Shown here in pieces: positions 55,498 to 64,000 of a DNA stretch of 64,000 nt. Under the pieces are notes generated by a model that saw nothing but the letters and a program-made list of their open reading frames with translations, had not been told where the DNA came from and searched no databases. Made by a program: the position numbers and the translations under genes. How positions within the stretch are numbered: position 1 is the first letter of the stretch; each line of letters opens with the position of its first letter. Origin of the DNA: Marinobacterium profundum (GTDB lineage Bacteria > Pseudomonadota > Gammaproteobacteria > Pseudomonadales > Balneatricaceae); NCBI RefSeq assembly GCF_001528745.1, contig NZ_BCNS01000083.1, positions 1 through 64,000 of the forward strand. Reading direction: 5' to 3'.

Positions 55498-57297
55498 TTA
55501 GTGCGCGTGCGCTTCACCCGCTCCGCGTGGGATACGGATGTTCTCGACAATCGCCTGGATTTCAGCCGAAGGCGCGGGCGTCATCGACGACACCAGGAAC
55601 GCAGAGGCAAAATTCAGGATCATGCCGACAGTACCAAAGCCTTCGGGCGAAATTCCGAAGAAGTAGTCATCCGGGCTGCCACCCATGAACTTGAAGTAGA
55701 TGATGTAGCCCATGGTCGATACCAGACCCACCAGCATCCCGGTCACAGCACCCTCGGTATTCATGCGCTTGCTGAAGATACCCATCAGCAACACCGGGAA
55801 CACCGACGCACAGGCCAGACCGAAGGCCAGTGCCACCACCTGAGCCACAAATCCCGGCGGATTTATCCCGAAGTAGCCTGCGATACAGATGGCCACCACA
55901 GCGGCAAGTCGGGCGTACATCAGCTCCTGCTTGTCGGTTATGTTGGGATTAATGGTTTTCTTCATCATGTCATGCGCTATGGCCGTCGATATGACCAACA
56001 GCAGACCTGCCGCCGTCGAAAGCGCCGCAGCCACTGCACCGGCTGCTACCAGCGCTATGACCCAGGCCGGCAGATTGGCAATCTCGGGGTTCGCCAGCAC
56101 CATGATGTCGCGATCGACATAGACTTCGTTGGCAAAAGGCGCACCATTGACTGCCGCAGGCTCCATTTTCGGGTTGCTGACCAGGCGCTGACCAAACTCA
56201 CCGGCACCTTCTGTGAAGTCGGGCTTGCTGCCTTCAAAGGCATCACCGGCCGCATACTGCACCTTGCCATCACCATTATGGTCGTACCAGCCGATCAGAC
56301 CCGATGTTTCCCAGTTCTTGAACCAGCTCGGCATTTCGGCATAAGCGGTACCCGCCTTGTCGTCACCATTAATGGTATTGATCAGGTTCACGCGGCCAAA
56401 GCCCGCCACGCCCGGAATAGAGGTGTACAGAATGGCGATAAAGATCAGTGCCCAACCGGCAGAGGTACGGGCATCCTTGACGCGTGGCACAGTAAAGAAG
56501 CGCACAATAACGTGGGGCAGACCGGCGGTACCCGCCATCAGCGCCACGGTAAAGAACACCATATCAATGGTCGACTTGCTGCCATCGGTATAAGCCTTGA
56601 AGCCGAGCTCCACCGACAGCGAATCCAGGGTTGCCAGCACCGACTGACCCGAACCCAGAGTTGCTCCCAGACCAATCTGGGGCAGGAAATGACCGGTAAT
56701 CTGTGCCGACAGGAAGAACGCAGGCACCGTAAACGCCAGGATCAGCACGCAGTACTGCGCCACCTGGGTGTAGGTAATACCTTTCATGCCACCCAGCACG
56801 GCATAGAAGAACACGATGGCCATGCCCAGGAGTACGCCGGTATTAACATCAACATGCAGGTAACGGGAGAACACTATGCCCACACCACGCATCTGCCCCG
56901 CCACATAGGTGAAGGAAATAACGATGGTGCAAAGCACGGCAATCATGCGCGCAGTATTGCTGTAATAGCGATCACCGACGAAATCCGGCACGGTAAATTT
57001 GCCAAACTTGCGCAGGTAGGGCGCCAGCAGCATTGCCAGCATCACGTAACCGCCGGTCCAGCCCATCAGATAGGCAGAACCATCACGACCGACGAAGGAA
57101 ATGATCCCGGCCAGAGAAATAAAGGATGCTGCAGACATCCAGTCCGCCGCCGTAGCCATACCGTTGGCAATCGGGTGAACACCACCGCCTGCCACGTAAA
57201 ACTCTTTGGTTGATCCGGCCCTGGCCCATATCGCAATACCGATATAGAGCGCAAAGGAGCCCCCGATAAAAAGGTATGTGAGTAAATCGAGACTCAT
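55498..57297 (-). CDS. Sodium:solute symporter, VC_2705/ActP-like subfamily
   Basis: A 599-residue SSS-family transporter with about 13 hydrophobic segments. N-terminal words FYVAGGGVHPIANGMATAADWMSAASF and the Na+-site region AAGAVAAALSTAAGLLLVIST fit the family. The loop around residues 305-395 is unusually long and polar; residues 339-350 read DHNGDGKVQYAA, like a calcium EF-hand loop except the last position. The DUF4212 gene just upstream is its usual small subunit. An acetate or related short-chain acid is the likely substrate; distinguishing it from actP proper needs experiments. Confidence 0.85.
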   Translation of the reverse strand: MSLDLLTYLFIGGSFALYIGIAIWARAGSTKEFYVAGGGVHPIANGMATAADWMSAASFISLAGIISFVGRDGSAYLMGWTGGYVMLAMLLAPYLRKFGKFTVPDFVGDRYYSNTARMIAVLCTIVISFTYVAGQMRGVGIVFSRYLHVDVNTGVLLGMAIVFFYAVLGGMKGITYTQVAQYCVLILAFTVPAFFLSAQITGHFLPQIGLGATLGSGQSVLATLDSLSVELGFKAYTDGSKSTIDMVFFTVALMAGTAGLPHVIVRFFTVPRVKDARTSAGWALIFIAILYTSIPGVAGFGRVNLINTINGDDKAGTAYAEMPSWFKNWETSGLIGWYDHNGDGKVQYAAGDAFEGSKPDFTEGAGEFGQRLVSNPKMEPAAVNGAPFANEVYVDRDIMVLANPEIANLPAWVIALVAAGAVAAALSTAAGLLLVISTAIAHDMMKKTINPNITDKQELMYARLAAVVAICIAGYFGINPPGFVAQVVALAFGLACASVFPVLLMGIFSKRMNTEGAVTGMLVGLVSTMGYIIYFKFMGGSPDDYFFGISPEGFGTVGMILNFASAFLVSSMTPAPSAEIQAIVENIRIPRGAGEAHAH

Positions 57298-57331
57298 AAT
57301 AATGCCGCCCTTCTAGTGTCTTTTATCGTTG

Positions 57332-57592
57332 TTATTCGTGAACGTCATATTTTTCGTCAAGCTTGTTGGTACTGAACACATAGGCCCAGATCAAGATGAC
57401 GAAAATGAAGATAGAGCCTTGCTGCGCAAACCAGAACCCCAGCGGAAAGCCGAAGAATTGAATTGCATCAAGTTGCTCAACAAACAGAATGCCGCAGCCG
57501 TAGGACACCACGAACCAGATCGCGAGATAGGTCCAGATGATGCGCAGGTTAGCGCGCCAGTAGGCAAGGGCTTTTTCAGGACTTAGGGACAT
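57332..57592 (-). CDS. DUF4212 symporter small subunit
   Basis: An 86-residue protein with two membrane helices (about 16-38 and 51-72), an AYWRANLRIIW start, and FGFPLGFWFAQQGSIFIFV, typical of the sodium/substrate symporter small-subunit family (DUF4212). An AAGGA site precedes the ATG. It lies 34 bp before the symporter gene and is probably translated with it. Confidence 0.92.
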   Translation of the reverse strand: MSLSPEKALAYWRANLRIIWTYLAIWFVVSYGCGILFVEQLDAIQFFGFPLGFWFAQQGSIFIFVILIWAYVFSTNKLDEKYDVHE

Positions 57593-57874
57593 AGCACCAT
57601 TCCTTTATTGTTGTTAGCAGGATTAATTAAAATCAGGACAGCTTCAATCTAGCAGAGCACTGCTGATTAAATAGCCCCGACTTTAGTCCAACCCTGTGTA
57701 TAGCAGACCACTGAAGAGTATCCACACTTGCTCACAGGCCCCGTCATACGGGCATTTTTCACGATAACCGCATTAGCAAACACAGCCCGTGGCAACACGT
57801 TATACAATAGTCGTACGGCAAAGTTCTGCAAATAAGCAGAGACTGTAAAGATCAACGCGGAGACAGCGGCGCCT

Positions 57875-60800
57875 ATGTTTTCCGGCTGGACCATAATACT
57901 GATTTCACTGGCTTATGTAGGCCTGCTTTTTGCCATTGCCTATTATGGCGACAGCACCCGCAAGGGGCGCTCCTACGCTGCCAATCCGGTTATCTACTCG
58001 CTGTCCCTGGCGGTGTATTGCTCATCCTGGACCTTTTACGGTGCCGTGGGCCGGGCCGCGTCCAGTGGCTGGGAATTTCTGGCCACGTACCTGGGCCCCT
58101 TTCTGGTATTCATTTTTGGCTGGCGTGTGCTGGAAAAAATGATTCTGGTGAGCAAAGAGCAAAATATCACCTCCATCGCCGATTTTGTCTCGTCCCGCTA
58201 CGGCAAGAGTCAGAGCCTCGCGGTGATGGTCACGGTGATCGCGGTACTGGGCACCATTCCCTATATAGCGCTGCAGCTGAAAGCCGTGGCCATCAGCTAC
58301 GATGCGCTGGCACCCGCGGCCAGCGATGCCCTGAGCAAGGGCAACGATACCGCCCTGTTCGTGGCCCTGCTGATGGCAGTATTCGCCATACTGTTCGGTA
58401 CCCGCCATATAGACGCGACCGAGCACCACGAGGGCATGGTGCTGGCCGTGGCGTTCGAATCCATCGTCAAACTCACCGCCTTTATTGCCGTCGGCCTCTT
58501 TGTCACCTTTAATGTCTTTGAAGGTCTGGACGACATGCTGTTCAACCTGGCCAACCAGCTGAGTTACAACGAAAATTTTGGCAGCCTTCTGAAGGACAGC
58601 TTCCTCACCGAGACCCTGCTGGCCTGCGGCGCGGTCCTCTGCCTGCCACGCCAGTTCCACGTCACCATTGTCGAAAACACCGATGTCGCCAATCTGCGCA
58701 CCGCCCGCTGGCTGTTCCCGCTTTACCTGGTGGCGCTGGCCGCCTTTGTGCTCCCGATTTCGGTCGCGGGCTACATGGTGTTTGGCAATCAGAACGTCGA
58801 TACCGACATTTTTGTACTGATGCTGCCCCTGGCCGCCGATTACAAGGCACTGGCGACCCTGGCCTTTATCGGTGGCCTCTCGGCCTCCACCAGCATGGTG
58901 ATTGTGGCCAGCGTGACCCTGGCCACCATGGTGTGCAACGACATCGTCATGCCCTTGCTGCTGCGCACACCGCGCCTCAAGCTGGCGGAAAACAACGATC
59001 TTGGAGGCCTGCTGCTGCAGGTGCGCCGCATCACCATTGTCAGCCTGCTGCTGCTGGCCTACTTCTACTACCGCATTCTGGGAGATCGCGGCTCCCTCGC
59101 CTCCTTCGGCCTGCTGGCGTTTGTCGCTGCCATTCAGTTTCTGCCCGCCATTCTGGGCGGCCTCTATTGGAAGCGCGGCGCCCGTTACGGCGCTCTGGCG
59201 GGGCTGGCGGGCGGTTTCTGCCTCTGGGTTTATACCCTGGTGATTCCCACCCTGATCGACGCCAGACTGATTTCGGACGCCCTGCTACCAGCAAGTGCCG
59301 CCGCCGGTGGCTGGCTCTCCCCCACCGATCTTTTGGGCCTGCGCAGCTGGACAGGGCTGGACCCGCTCAGCCACGGCGTGATCTGGAGCCTGGCCGTCAA
59401 CCTCGGGCTCTATGTGCTGATGTCACACTACAGCGGCTCGCGCCTGGTGGATCGCATCCAGGCCAGCGCCTTTGTTGATGTCTACAGCAAAGAGCTGCAG
59501 GATCCGTCACGCCATTACAGCCAGGTCACGGTTGGCGATCTGCAGACCCTGGCCGAACGCTTTCTGGGGAGCCATCGCGTGCAGCAGGCCTTTGCCGGTT
59601 TTGCGACCCAGCAGGGCGAAAAACCGCCGCTCTCAGGTGACAAGGCAACGGCGGAACTGATCCGCTTTACCGAACGCCTTCTGGCGGGCGTCATCGGGGC
59701 ATCTTCGGCCCGTATCGTGCTGGCCTCGGTGCTGCGCGGCAAGGAAATGCAGATTGGCGATGTCGTCACCATCGTCGATGAGGCCTCCAAGGCGCTGCGC
59801 TTCAACCGCTCACTGCTGCAATCCACCATAGAGCACGTCACCCAGGGCATCAGCGTGGTGGATCAGCAGCTGCGTTTGGTCGCCTGGAATCGGCGCTACC
59901 TGGAAATGTTCAAGTACCCCGAAGGCCTTATCTGTGTCGGTCGCCCGATCGAGGAGATATTCCGTTACAACGCCCAGCAGGGCGAATACGGTGACGGTGA
60001 TATCGAAGCTCTGGTAACACAACGCATGGGCAGCCAGGTAAGCCATGATCCCCACCTGTACGAACGCCATCGCCCCGATGGCACTGTACTCGAGATCCTC
60101 GGCAACCCCATGCCCAACGGCGGCTTTGTCACCACCTACGCCGACATCACCAATCACAAACGCACCGAAGCTGCGCTGCGTGAAAGCGAGCAGAATGTGC
60201 GCACCTATACCGACAATGTGCCCATCCTGATCGCCTTTCTGGATCCGCAGCGACGCTTTCTGTTCGTCAACAAGGCCTACGCCGACGCCTTTGGCATAGA
60301 CCGGCACCACGTGCAGGGACTCGCCTACGAAACGGTCCTCAGCAAGGCCCAGGTCAGTTATCGCAATCTGTATATAGAGCAGGTTCTGCGCGGCCAGCGG
60401 GTGCGCTTCGAGTCTGTAATGCCGAGCCAGATTCCCACCGACTCGCCGCGTTACGCCGAAGTCACCTATATCCCCCACTTCGACGAGCAGCACCAAGTGG
60501 TGGGCTACTTCACGCTCTATCAGGACATCACCGAAAGGCGCACCGCAGAACTCGCGCTCAAGGAAACCAATGAAACCCTGGAAGAGCGCGTGCGCGAGCG
60601 TACCCAGGCGCTGTCAACGGTCAACCGCGAGCTGCGCAAGGAAAACACCATTCGCGCCCTGATAGAGGACGAACTGCGCCAGGCCAAGGCCGAGGCGGAA
60701 GCTGCAAACCTGGGCAAAACCCGCTTCCTGGCTGCCGCCAGCCATGATCTGCTGCAACCGCTCAATGCCGCGCGCCTGTTCACCTCCGCCCTGGCACAGC

Positions 60801-61816
60801 AAAGCCACGATCAGAGCACCCATCAACTGGTGGAAAACCTGGATTCATCCCTCAAGGCGGCGGAAGAGCTGATCACCACCCTGCTGGACATTTCCAAGCT
60901 GGACGCCGGCGCTCTGGTCGCCAATGTGACTGATTTTTCCATCAGCACCATGCTTACCAACCTCAGTACCGAGTTCAGCCTTTTGGCGGTAGAGAAACAG
61001 CTGCAACTGCGCTGGTGCAACTCGAAGCAGGTGATTGCCTCCGACCAGGCGCTGCTGCGCCGCATTCTGCAGAATTTCATCTCCAACGCCATCCGCTACA
61101 CCCAGCACGGCAAGGTATTGCTGGGCTGCCGGCGCCGCGGCGACAGACTGCGTATCGAGGTGTGGGATACCGGGGTCGGCATAGCTCCGGACAAGCTGGA
61201 TGAGGTGTTCGAGGAATTCAGGCGCATCGACAACCCGCGCCACAGTCAGGTGAAGGGGCTAGGCCTGGGCCTTGCCATCACCGAGCGAATCGCCCGCATT
61301 CTTGGCCATCGAATCGAGGTACGTTCGTGGCCCGGCAAAGGTACGGCCTTCAGCATTGAAGTGCCCTTTGGCGACCCCAGCAAGGCCGTGCGGCAGAAAA
61401 CCGAGCAGCGCGGCTGGATTCGCAGCAAGGGCCTCATTGGCGTGAAGGTGCTGGTGATCGACAACGAACCCAAGATCCTCGAGGGCATGCGGGCGCTGCT
61501 TAATGGCTGGTCCTGCGAGGCCATCACGGCGCTGTCGGTGGATGAAGTACGGCAACAGCTGGACGGCACCGGCTTTGAGCCCGATATTATTCTGGCCGAC
61601 TTTCACCTGGGGGAAACCTATACCGGACTCATGGCGCTTGAAGCCATGCAGGCTTTCTGGCCAAAACCCATACCTGCGGTGATCATCACCGCCGATCGCA
61701 CAGACCGGGTCAGCGATGAAATTGCCACCAGGGGTGTGCATTTGCTGAACAAGCCGGTAAAGCCCGCGGCACTGCGCGCCATGATCAACAAGCTGATTGC
61801 CAGCGACAAGGGTTAG
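57875..61816 (+). CDS. crbS: CrbS-type hybrid sensor kinase with sodium:solute symporter domain
   Basis: A 1313-residue hybrid kinase. Residues 1 to about 520 form an SSS transporter-like domain with about 13 membrane segments. A linker with a STAC-like segment (about 530-640) leads to two PAS domains (about 640-770 and 770-895; IAFLDPQRRFLFVNKAYADAFGI). A coiled coil precedes the HisKA domain, with phospho-histidine H957 in SHDLLQPLNAARL. The HATPase has WDTGVGIAP and KGLGLGLA. The C-terminal receiver has D1242 in LADFHL. This is the CrbS/MxtR architecture, which with CrbR/ErdR activates acs for acetate use. It is divergent from the symporter genes across 282 bp. The stop sits in a heptamer array. 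Confidence 0.9.
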   Translation: MFSGWTIILISLAYVGLLFAIAYYGDSTRKGRSYAANPVIYSLSLAVYCSSWTFYGAVGRAASSGWEFLATYLGPFLVFIFGWRVLEKMILVSKEQNITSIADFVSSRYGKSQSLAVMVTVIAVLGTIPYIALQLKAVAISYDALAPAASDALSKGNDTALFVALLMAVFAILFGTRHIDATEHHEGMVLAVAFESIVKLTAFIAVGLFVTFNVFEGLDDMLFNLANQLSYNENFGSLLKDSFLTETLLACGAVLCLPRQFHVTIVENTDVANLRTARWLFPLYLVALAAFVLPISVAGYMVFGNQNVDTDIFVLMLPLAADYKALATLAFIGGLSASTSMVIVASVTLATMVCNDIVMPLLLRTPRLKLAENNDLGGLLLQVRRITIVSLLLLAYFYYRILGDRGSLASFGLLAFVAAIQFLPAILGGLYWKRGARYGALAGLAGGFCLWVYTLVIPTLIDARLISDALLPASAAAGGWLSPTDLLGLRSWTGLDPLSHGVIWSLAVNLGLYVLMSHYSGSRLVDRIQASAFVDVYSKELQDPSRHYSQVTVGDLQTLAERFLGSHRVQQAFAGFATQQGEKPPLSGDKATAELIRFTERLLAGVIGASSARIVLASVLRGKEMQIGDVVTIVDEASKALRFNRSLLQSTIEHVTQGISVVDQQLRLVAWNRRYLEMFKYPEGLICVGRPIEEIFRYNAQQGEYGDGDIEALVTQRMGSQVSHDPHLYERHRPDGTVLEILGNPMPNGGFVTTYADITNHKRTEAALRESEQNVRTYTDNVPILIAFLDPQRRFLFVNKAYADAFGIDRHHVQGLAYETVLSKAQVSYRNLYIEQVLRGQRVRFESVMPSQIPTDSPRYAEVTYIPHFDEQHQVVGYFTLYQDITERRTAELALKETNETLEERVRERTQALSTVNRELRKENTIRALIEDELRQAKAEAEAANLGKTRFLAAASHDLLQPLNAARLFTSALAQQSHDQSTHQLVENLDSSLKAAEELITTLLDISKLDAGALVANVTDFSISTMLTNLSTEFSLLAVEKQLQLRWCNSKQVIASDQALLRRILQNFISNAIRYTQHGKVLLGCRRRGDRLRIEVWDTGVGIAPDKLDEVFEEFRRIDNPRHSQVKGLGLGLAITERIARILGHRIEVRSWPGKGTAFSIEVPFGDPSKAVRQKTEQRGWIRSKGLIGVKVLVIDNEPKILEGMRALLNGWSCEAITALSVDEVRQQLDGTGFEPDIILADFHLGETYTGLMALEAMQAFWPKPIPAVIITADRTDRVSDEIATRGVHLLNKPVKPAALRAMINKLIASDKG

Positions 61817-61863
61817 GGGCGAGGGGCGAGGCGCGAGGGGAAAGAGGCTAGGGGCTAGGGGCA
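61814..61863. repeat. Heptamer array at the crbS 3' end
   Basis: Seven-base steps TAGGGGC, GAGGGGC, GAGGCGC, then (after GAGGGGAA) AGAGGCT, AGGGGCT, AGGGGCA. The first unit contains the crbS stop codon. Words AGAGGCT, AGGGGCT and AGGGGCA recur at 16701 and 31235. Confidence 0.85.
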
Positions 61864-61944
61864 AAGACAGAAAGAGAAAAAGAGCGCGTAGACTGGAATA
61901 AGTTTGCGAATTCCGGGAACGGAGCTCAAAGCGAGTTTCGAGAT

Positions 61945-62020
61945 AGTCACCAATCACCAATGACTAATTACCAGTCTTCGTGATTCGTGATTAGAGCTTT
62001 CAGCCGTAAGCTGAAAGCTC
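61945..62020. repeat. Degenerate heptamer array ending in a perfect hairpin
   Basis: From 61945 seven consecutive 7-bp words follow: AGTCACC, AATCACC, AATGACT, AATTACC, AGTCTTC, GTGATTC, GTGATTA. Immediately after, 61994-62004 and 62010-62020 form a perfect 11-bp stem (GAGCTTTCAGC) with a 5-nt loop. It lies between convergent crbS and crbR and may stop transcription from either side, but no U-tract is present on either strand. Confidence 0.8.
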
Positions 62021-62043
62021 CCGGCTTACCGAACGTCCCTCGA

Positions 62044-62709
62044 CTACTTCAGTTCGGTTTTAGGCGGCTCAACGCCCAGGCGCTGGGCCGCTATTACCGC
62101 CTGGGTACGGCTATTGACGCCGAGTTTGCGCAGTATGGCGGTGACATGGGCCTTGATCGTGGCCTCGGACACGCTCAGCTCATAGGCGATCTGCTTGTTC
62201 AGCAGACCCTCGGTGAGCATGGTGAGCACCCGGAACTGCTGCGGCGTCAGGGATACCAAAGCCCGGGCAAAGCGCTGATCCTCAGGCTCAACCTGATCGA
62301 AACTGTCAGCGATTTCCTGCGGCAGCCACTCTTCGCCCTGCAGCACCGCCGTAATGGCCTCGGCAATCACCTCCAGTGGTGCCGACTTGGGGATAAAACC
62401 CGAGGCGCCGTACTCGATCGCCCGCTGCATAACATGCACTTGCTCGCTGCCGGACACCACCACCACCGGAATACCCGGATTCTGTCCGCGCAGAAACACC
62501 AGCCCGGAAAAACCATTGGCGCCCGGCATATGAATATCCAGTAATACCAGATCGGCGTCCGGATGTTTGTCCACCGCTTCCTGCACCGCCGCCAGCGTAT
62601 CGGCCTCGACGATTTCCACCCCCGGCACAGCCTGGGATACCGCTTGTTTCAGTGCGGCCCGAAACAGCGGATGGTCATCGGCGATGATGATTTTTTGCGC
62701 TAACTGCAT
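62044..62709 (-). CDS. crbR: LuxR-family response regulator (CrbR/ErdR-like)
   Basis: A 221-residue regulator: receiver domain with acid pocket D11-D12 and phospho-acceptor D58 (LLDIHMPG), and a C-terminal LuxR helix-turn-helix (about 155-215; TPQQFRVLTMLTEGLLNKQIAYELSVSEATIKAHVTAILRKL in parts). It is the cognate partner of CrbS by neighbourhood, and acs is the next gene downstream, its known target in Vibrio and Pseudomonas. A GGAG site precedes the ATG. Unlike usual pairs, it is convergent with its kinase gene. Confidence 0.9.
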   Translation of the reverse strand: MQLAQKIIIADDHPLFRAALKQAVSQAVPGVEIVEADTLAAVQEAVDKHPDADLVLLDIHMPGANGFSGLVFLRGQNPGIPVVVVSGSEQVHVMQRAIEYGASGFIPKSAPLEVIAEAITAVLQGEEWLPQEIADSFDQVEPEDQRFARALVSLTPQQFRVLTMLTEGLLNKQIAYELSVSEATIKAHVTAILRKLGVNSRTQAVIAAQRLGVEPPKTELK

Positions 62710-62970
62710 GCGGTATCTCCATCTGCGTACCCGTTACCGGGTTTTATTATATGCCAAACCGCAGTCCATCCGGTTATCGGCAGCCTTGCCTTTTAGCCTT
62801 TGCGACCGTTCCTTGCAAACAGTTCCTATCAAGAACACGACCTGCCCTTGAGGCAACTTTGCACCTGCGGTACGCAGCCTGACTTTAAAGACAAAATGCC
62901 GCCACGACCAGAGGCCGGGAGGCATTTATGTGAAGCTAGTGCAGATATTTTCGAAGAGACACAGGCCTGT

Positions 62971-62996
62971 GGCCGCTGACAGGGCTGTCAGCGGCC
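62971..62996 (-). terminator. GC-rich hairpin after acs
   Basis: A perfect 11-bp stem (GGCCGCTGACA and its complement) with a 4-nt loop, 7 bp beyond the acs stop in the minus direction. The following bases are not T-rich, so termination would be weak or need a factor. Confidence 0.5.
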
Positions 62997-63002
62997 GTCG
63001 TT

Positions 63003-64000
<998 letters not shown>

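Noticed and set aside
55501-57213. 570-codon open frame on plus opposite the symporter
   Set aside because: It is a mirror of a well-supported membrane protein; composition (many His, Gln, Arg) and lack of motifs show it is not coding.

Overview
The window reads as chromosome of a motile gammaproteobacterium, probably a marine Pseudomonadales/Oceanospirillales-type organism. This is inferred from the Pseudomonas-like flagellar order (fliEFGHIJ-fliK-fliLMNOPQR-flhB-flhA-flhF-fleN-fliA-motCD), a full System I cytochrome c maturation operon next to zipA-ligA, an RfaH/ops pair, and a CrbSR/acs acetate module. Species is not determinable from sequence alone. Most of the window is moderately GC-rich; the surface-sugar genes at 1-1600 and 6700-9850 are distinctly AT-rich and look acquired.

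Region 1-9.7 kb (all minus strand) is a nonulosonic acid cluster. In transcription order: flippase, hexapeptide acetyltransferase, 4,6-dehydratase (LegB type), aminotransferase (LegC), hydrolysing 2-epimerase (NeuC/LegG), synthase (NeuB/LegI), NeuD-type acetyltransferase, CBS/nucleotidyltransferase (PtmE-like), CMP-sugar synthetase (NeuA/LegF), and a sialyltransferase-like glycosyltransferase cut by the left edge. Together they can make a CMP-activated legionaminic-type sugar, transfer it and export the glycan. Upstream lie a beta-CASP metallo-hydrolase, an exact ops element (11770-11781), rfaH and a tviB-type dehydrogenase. The ops-rfaH arrangement suggests RfaH antitermination of the surface-sugar locus.

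Region 13.9-22.3 kb is housekeeping: mnmC and a CBS protein on plus; DUF4126, YheU, an SLT-like lipoprotein, ligA and zipA on minus. Region 22.4-29.5 kb is the minus-strand operon ccmABCDEFGHI, with a duplicated copy of the ccmA 5' end just upstream. A divergent pair (FliK-like protein and a small FlhB C-terminal paralogue) follows on plus.

Region 31.4-52.7 kb is an uninterrupted minus-strand flagellar block ending in motC, motD and a DUF2802 gene. The che genes that usually sit between fliA and motCD in pseudomonads are absent here. Three sigma-54 (-24/-12) sites, before fliE, fliK and flhA, divide it into plausible transcription units.

Region 52.9-64 kb is an acetate/carbon-signalling module: exonuclease, cNMP/CBS/DUF294 protein, sodium:solute symporter with its DUF4212 small subunit, a CrbS-type hybrid kinase with its own transporter domain (plus), a CrbR-type LuxR regulator, and acs cut by the right edge. 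Several intergenic regions carry 7-bp-period repeat arrays (16.65, 31.24, 61.81 and 61.95 kb), one beside an inverted REP-like pair. No tRNA, rRNA, CRISPR array, transposase or phage gene was seen.
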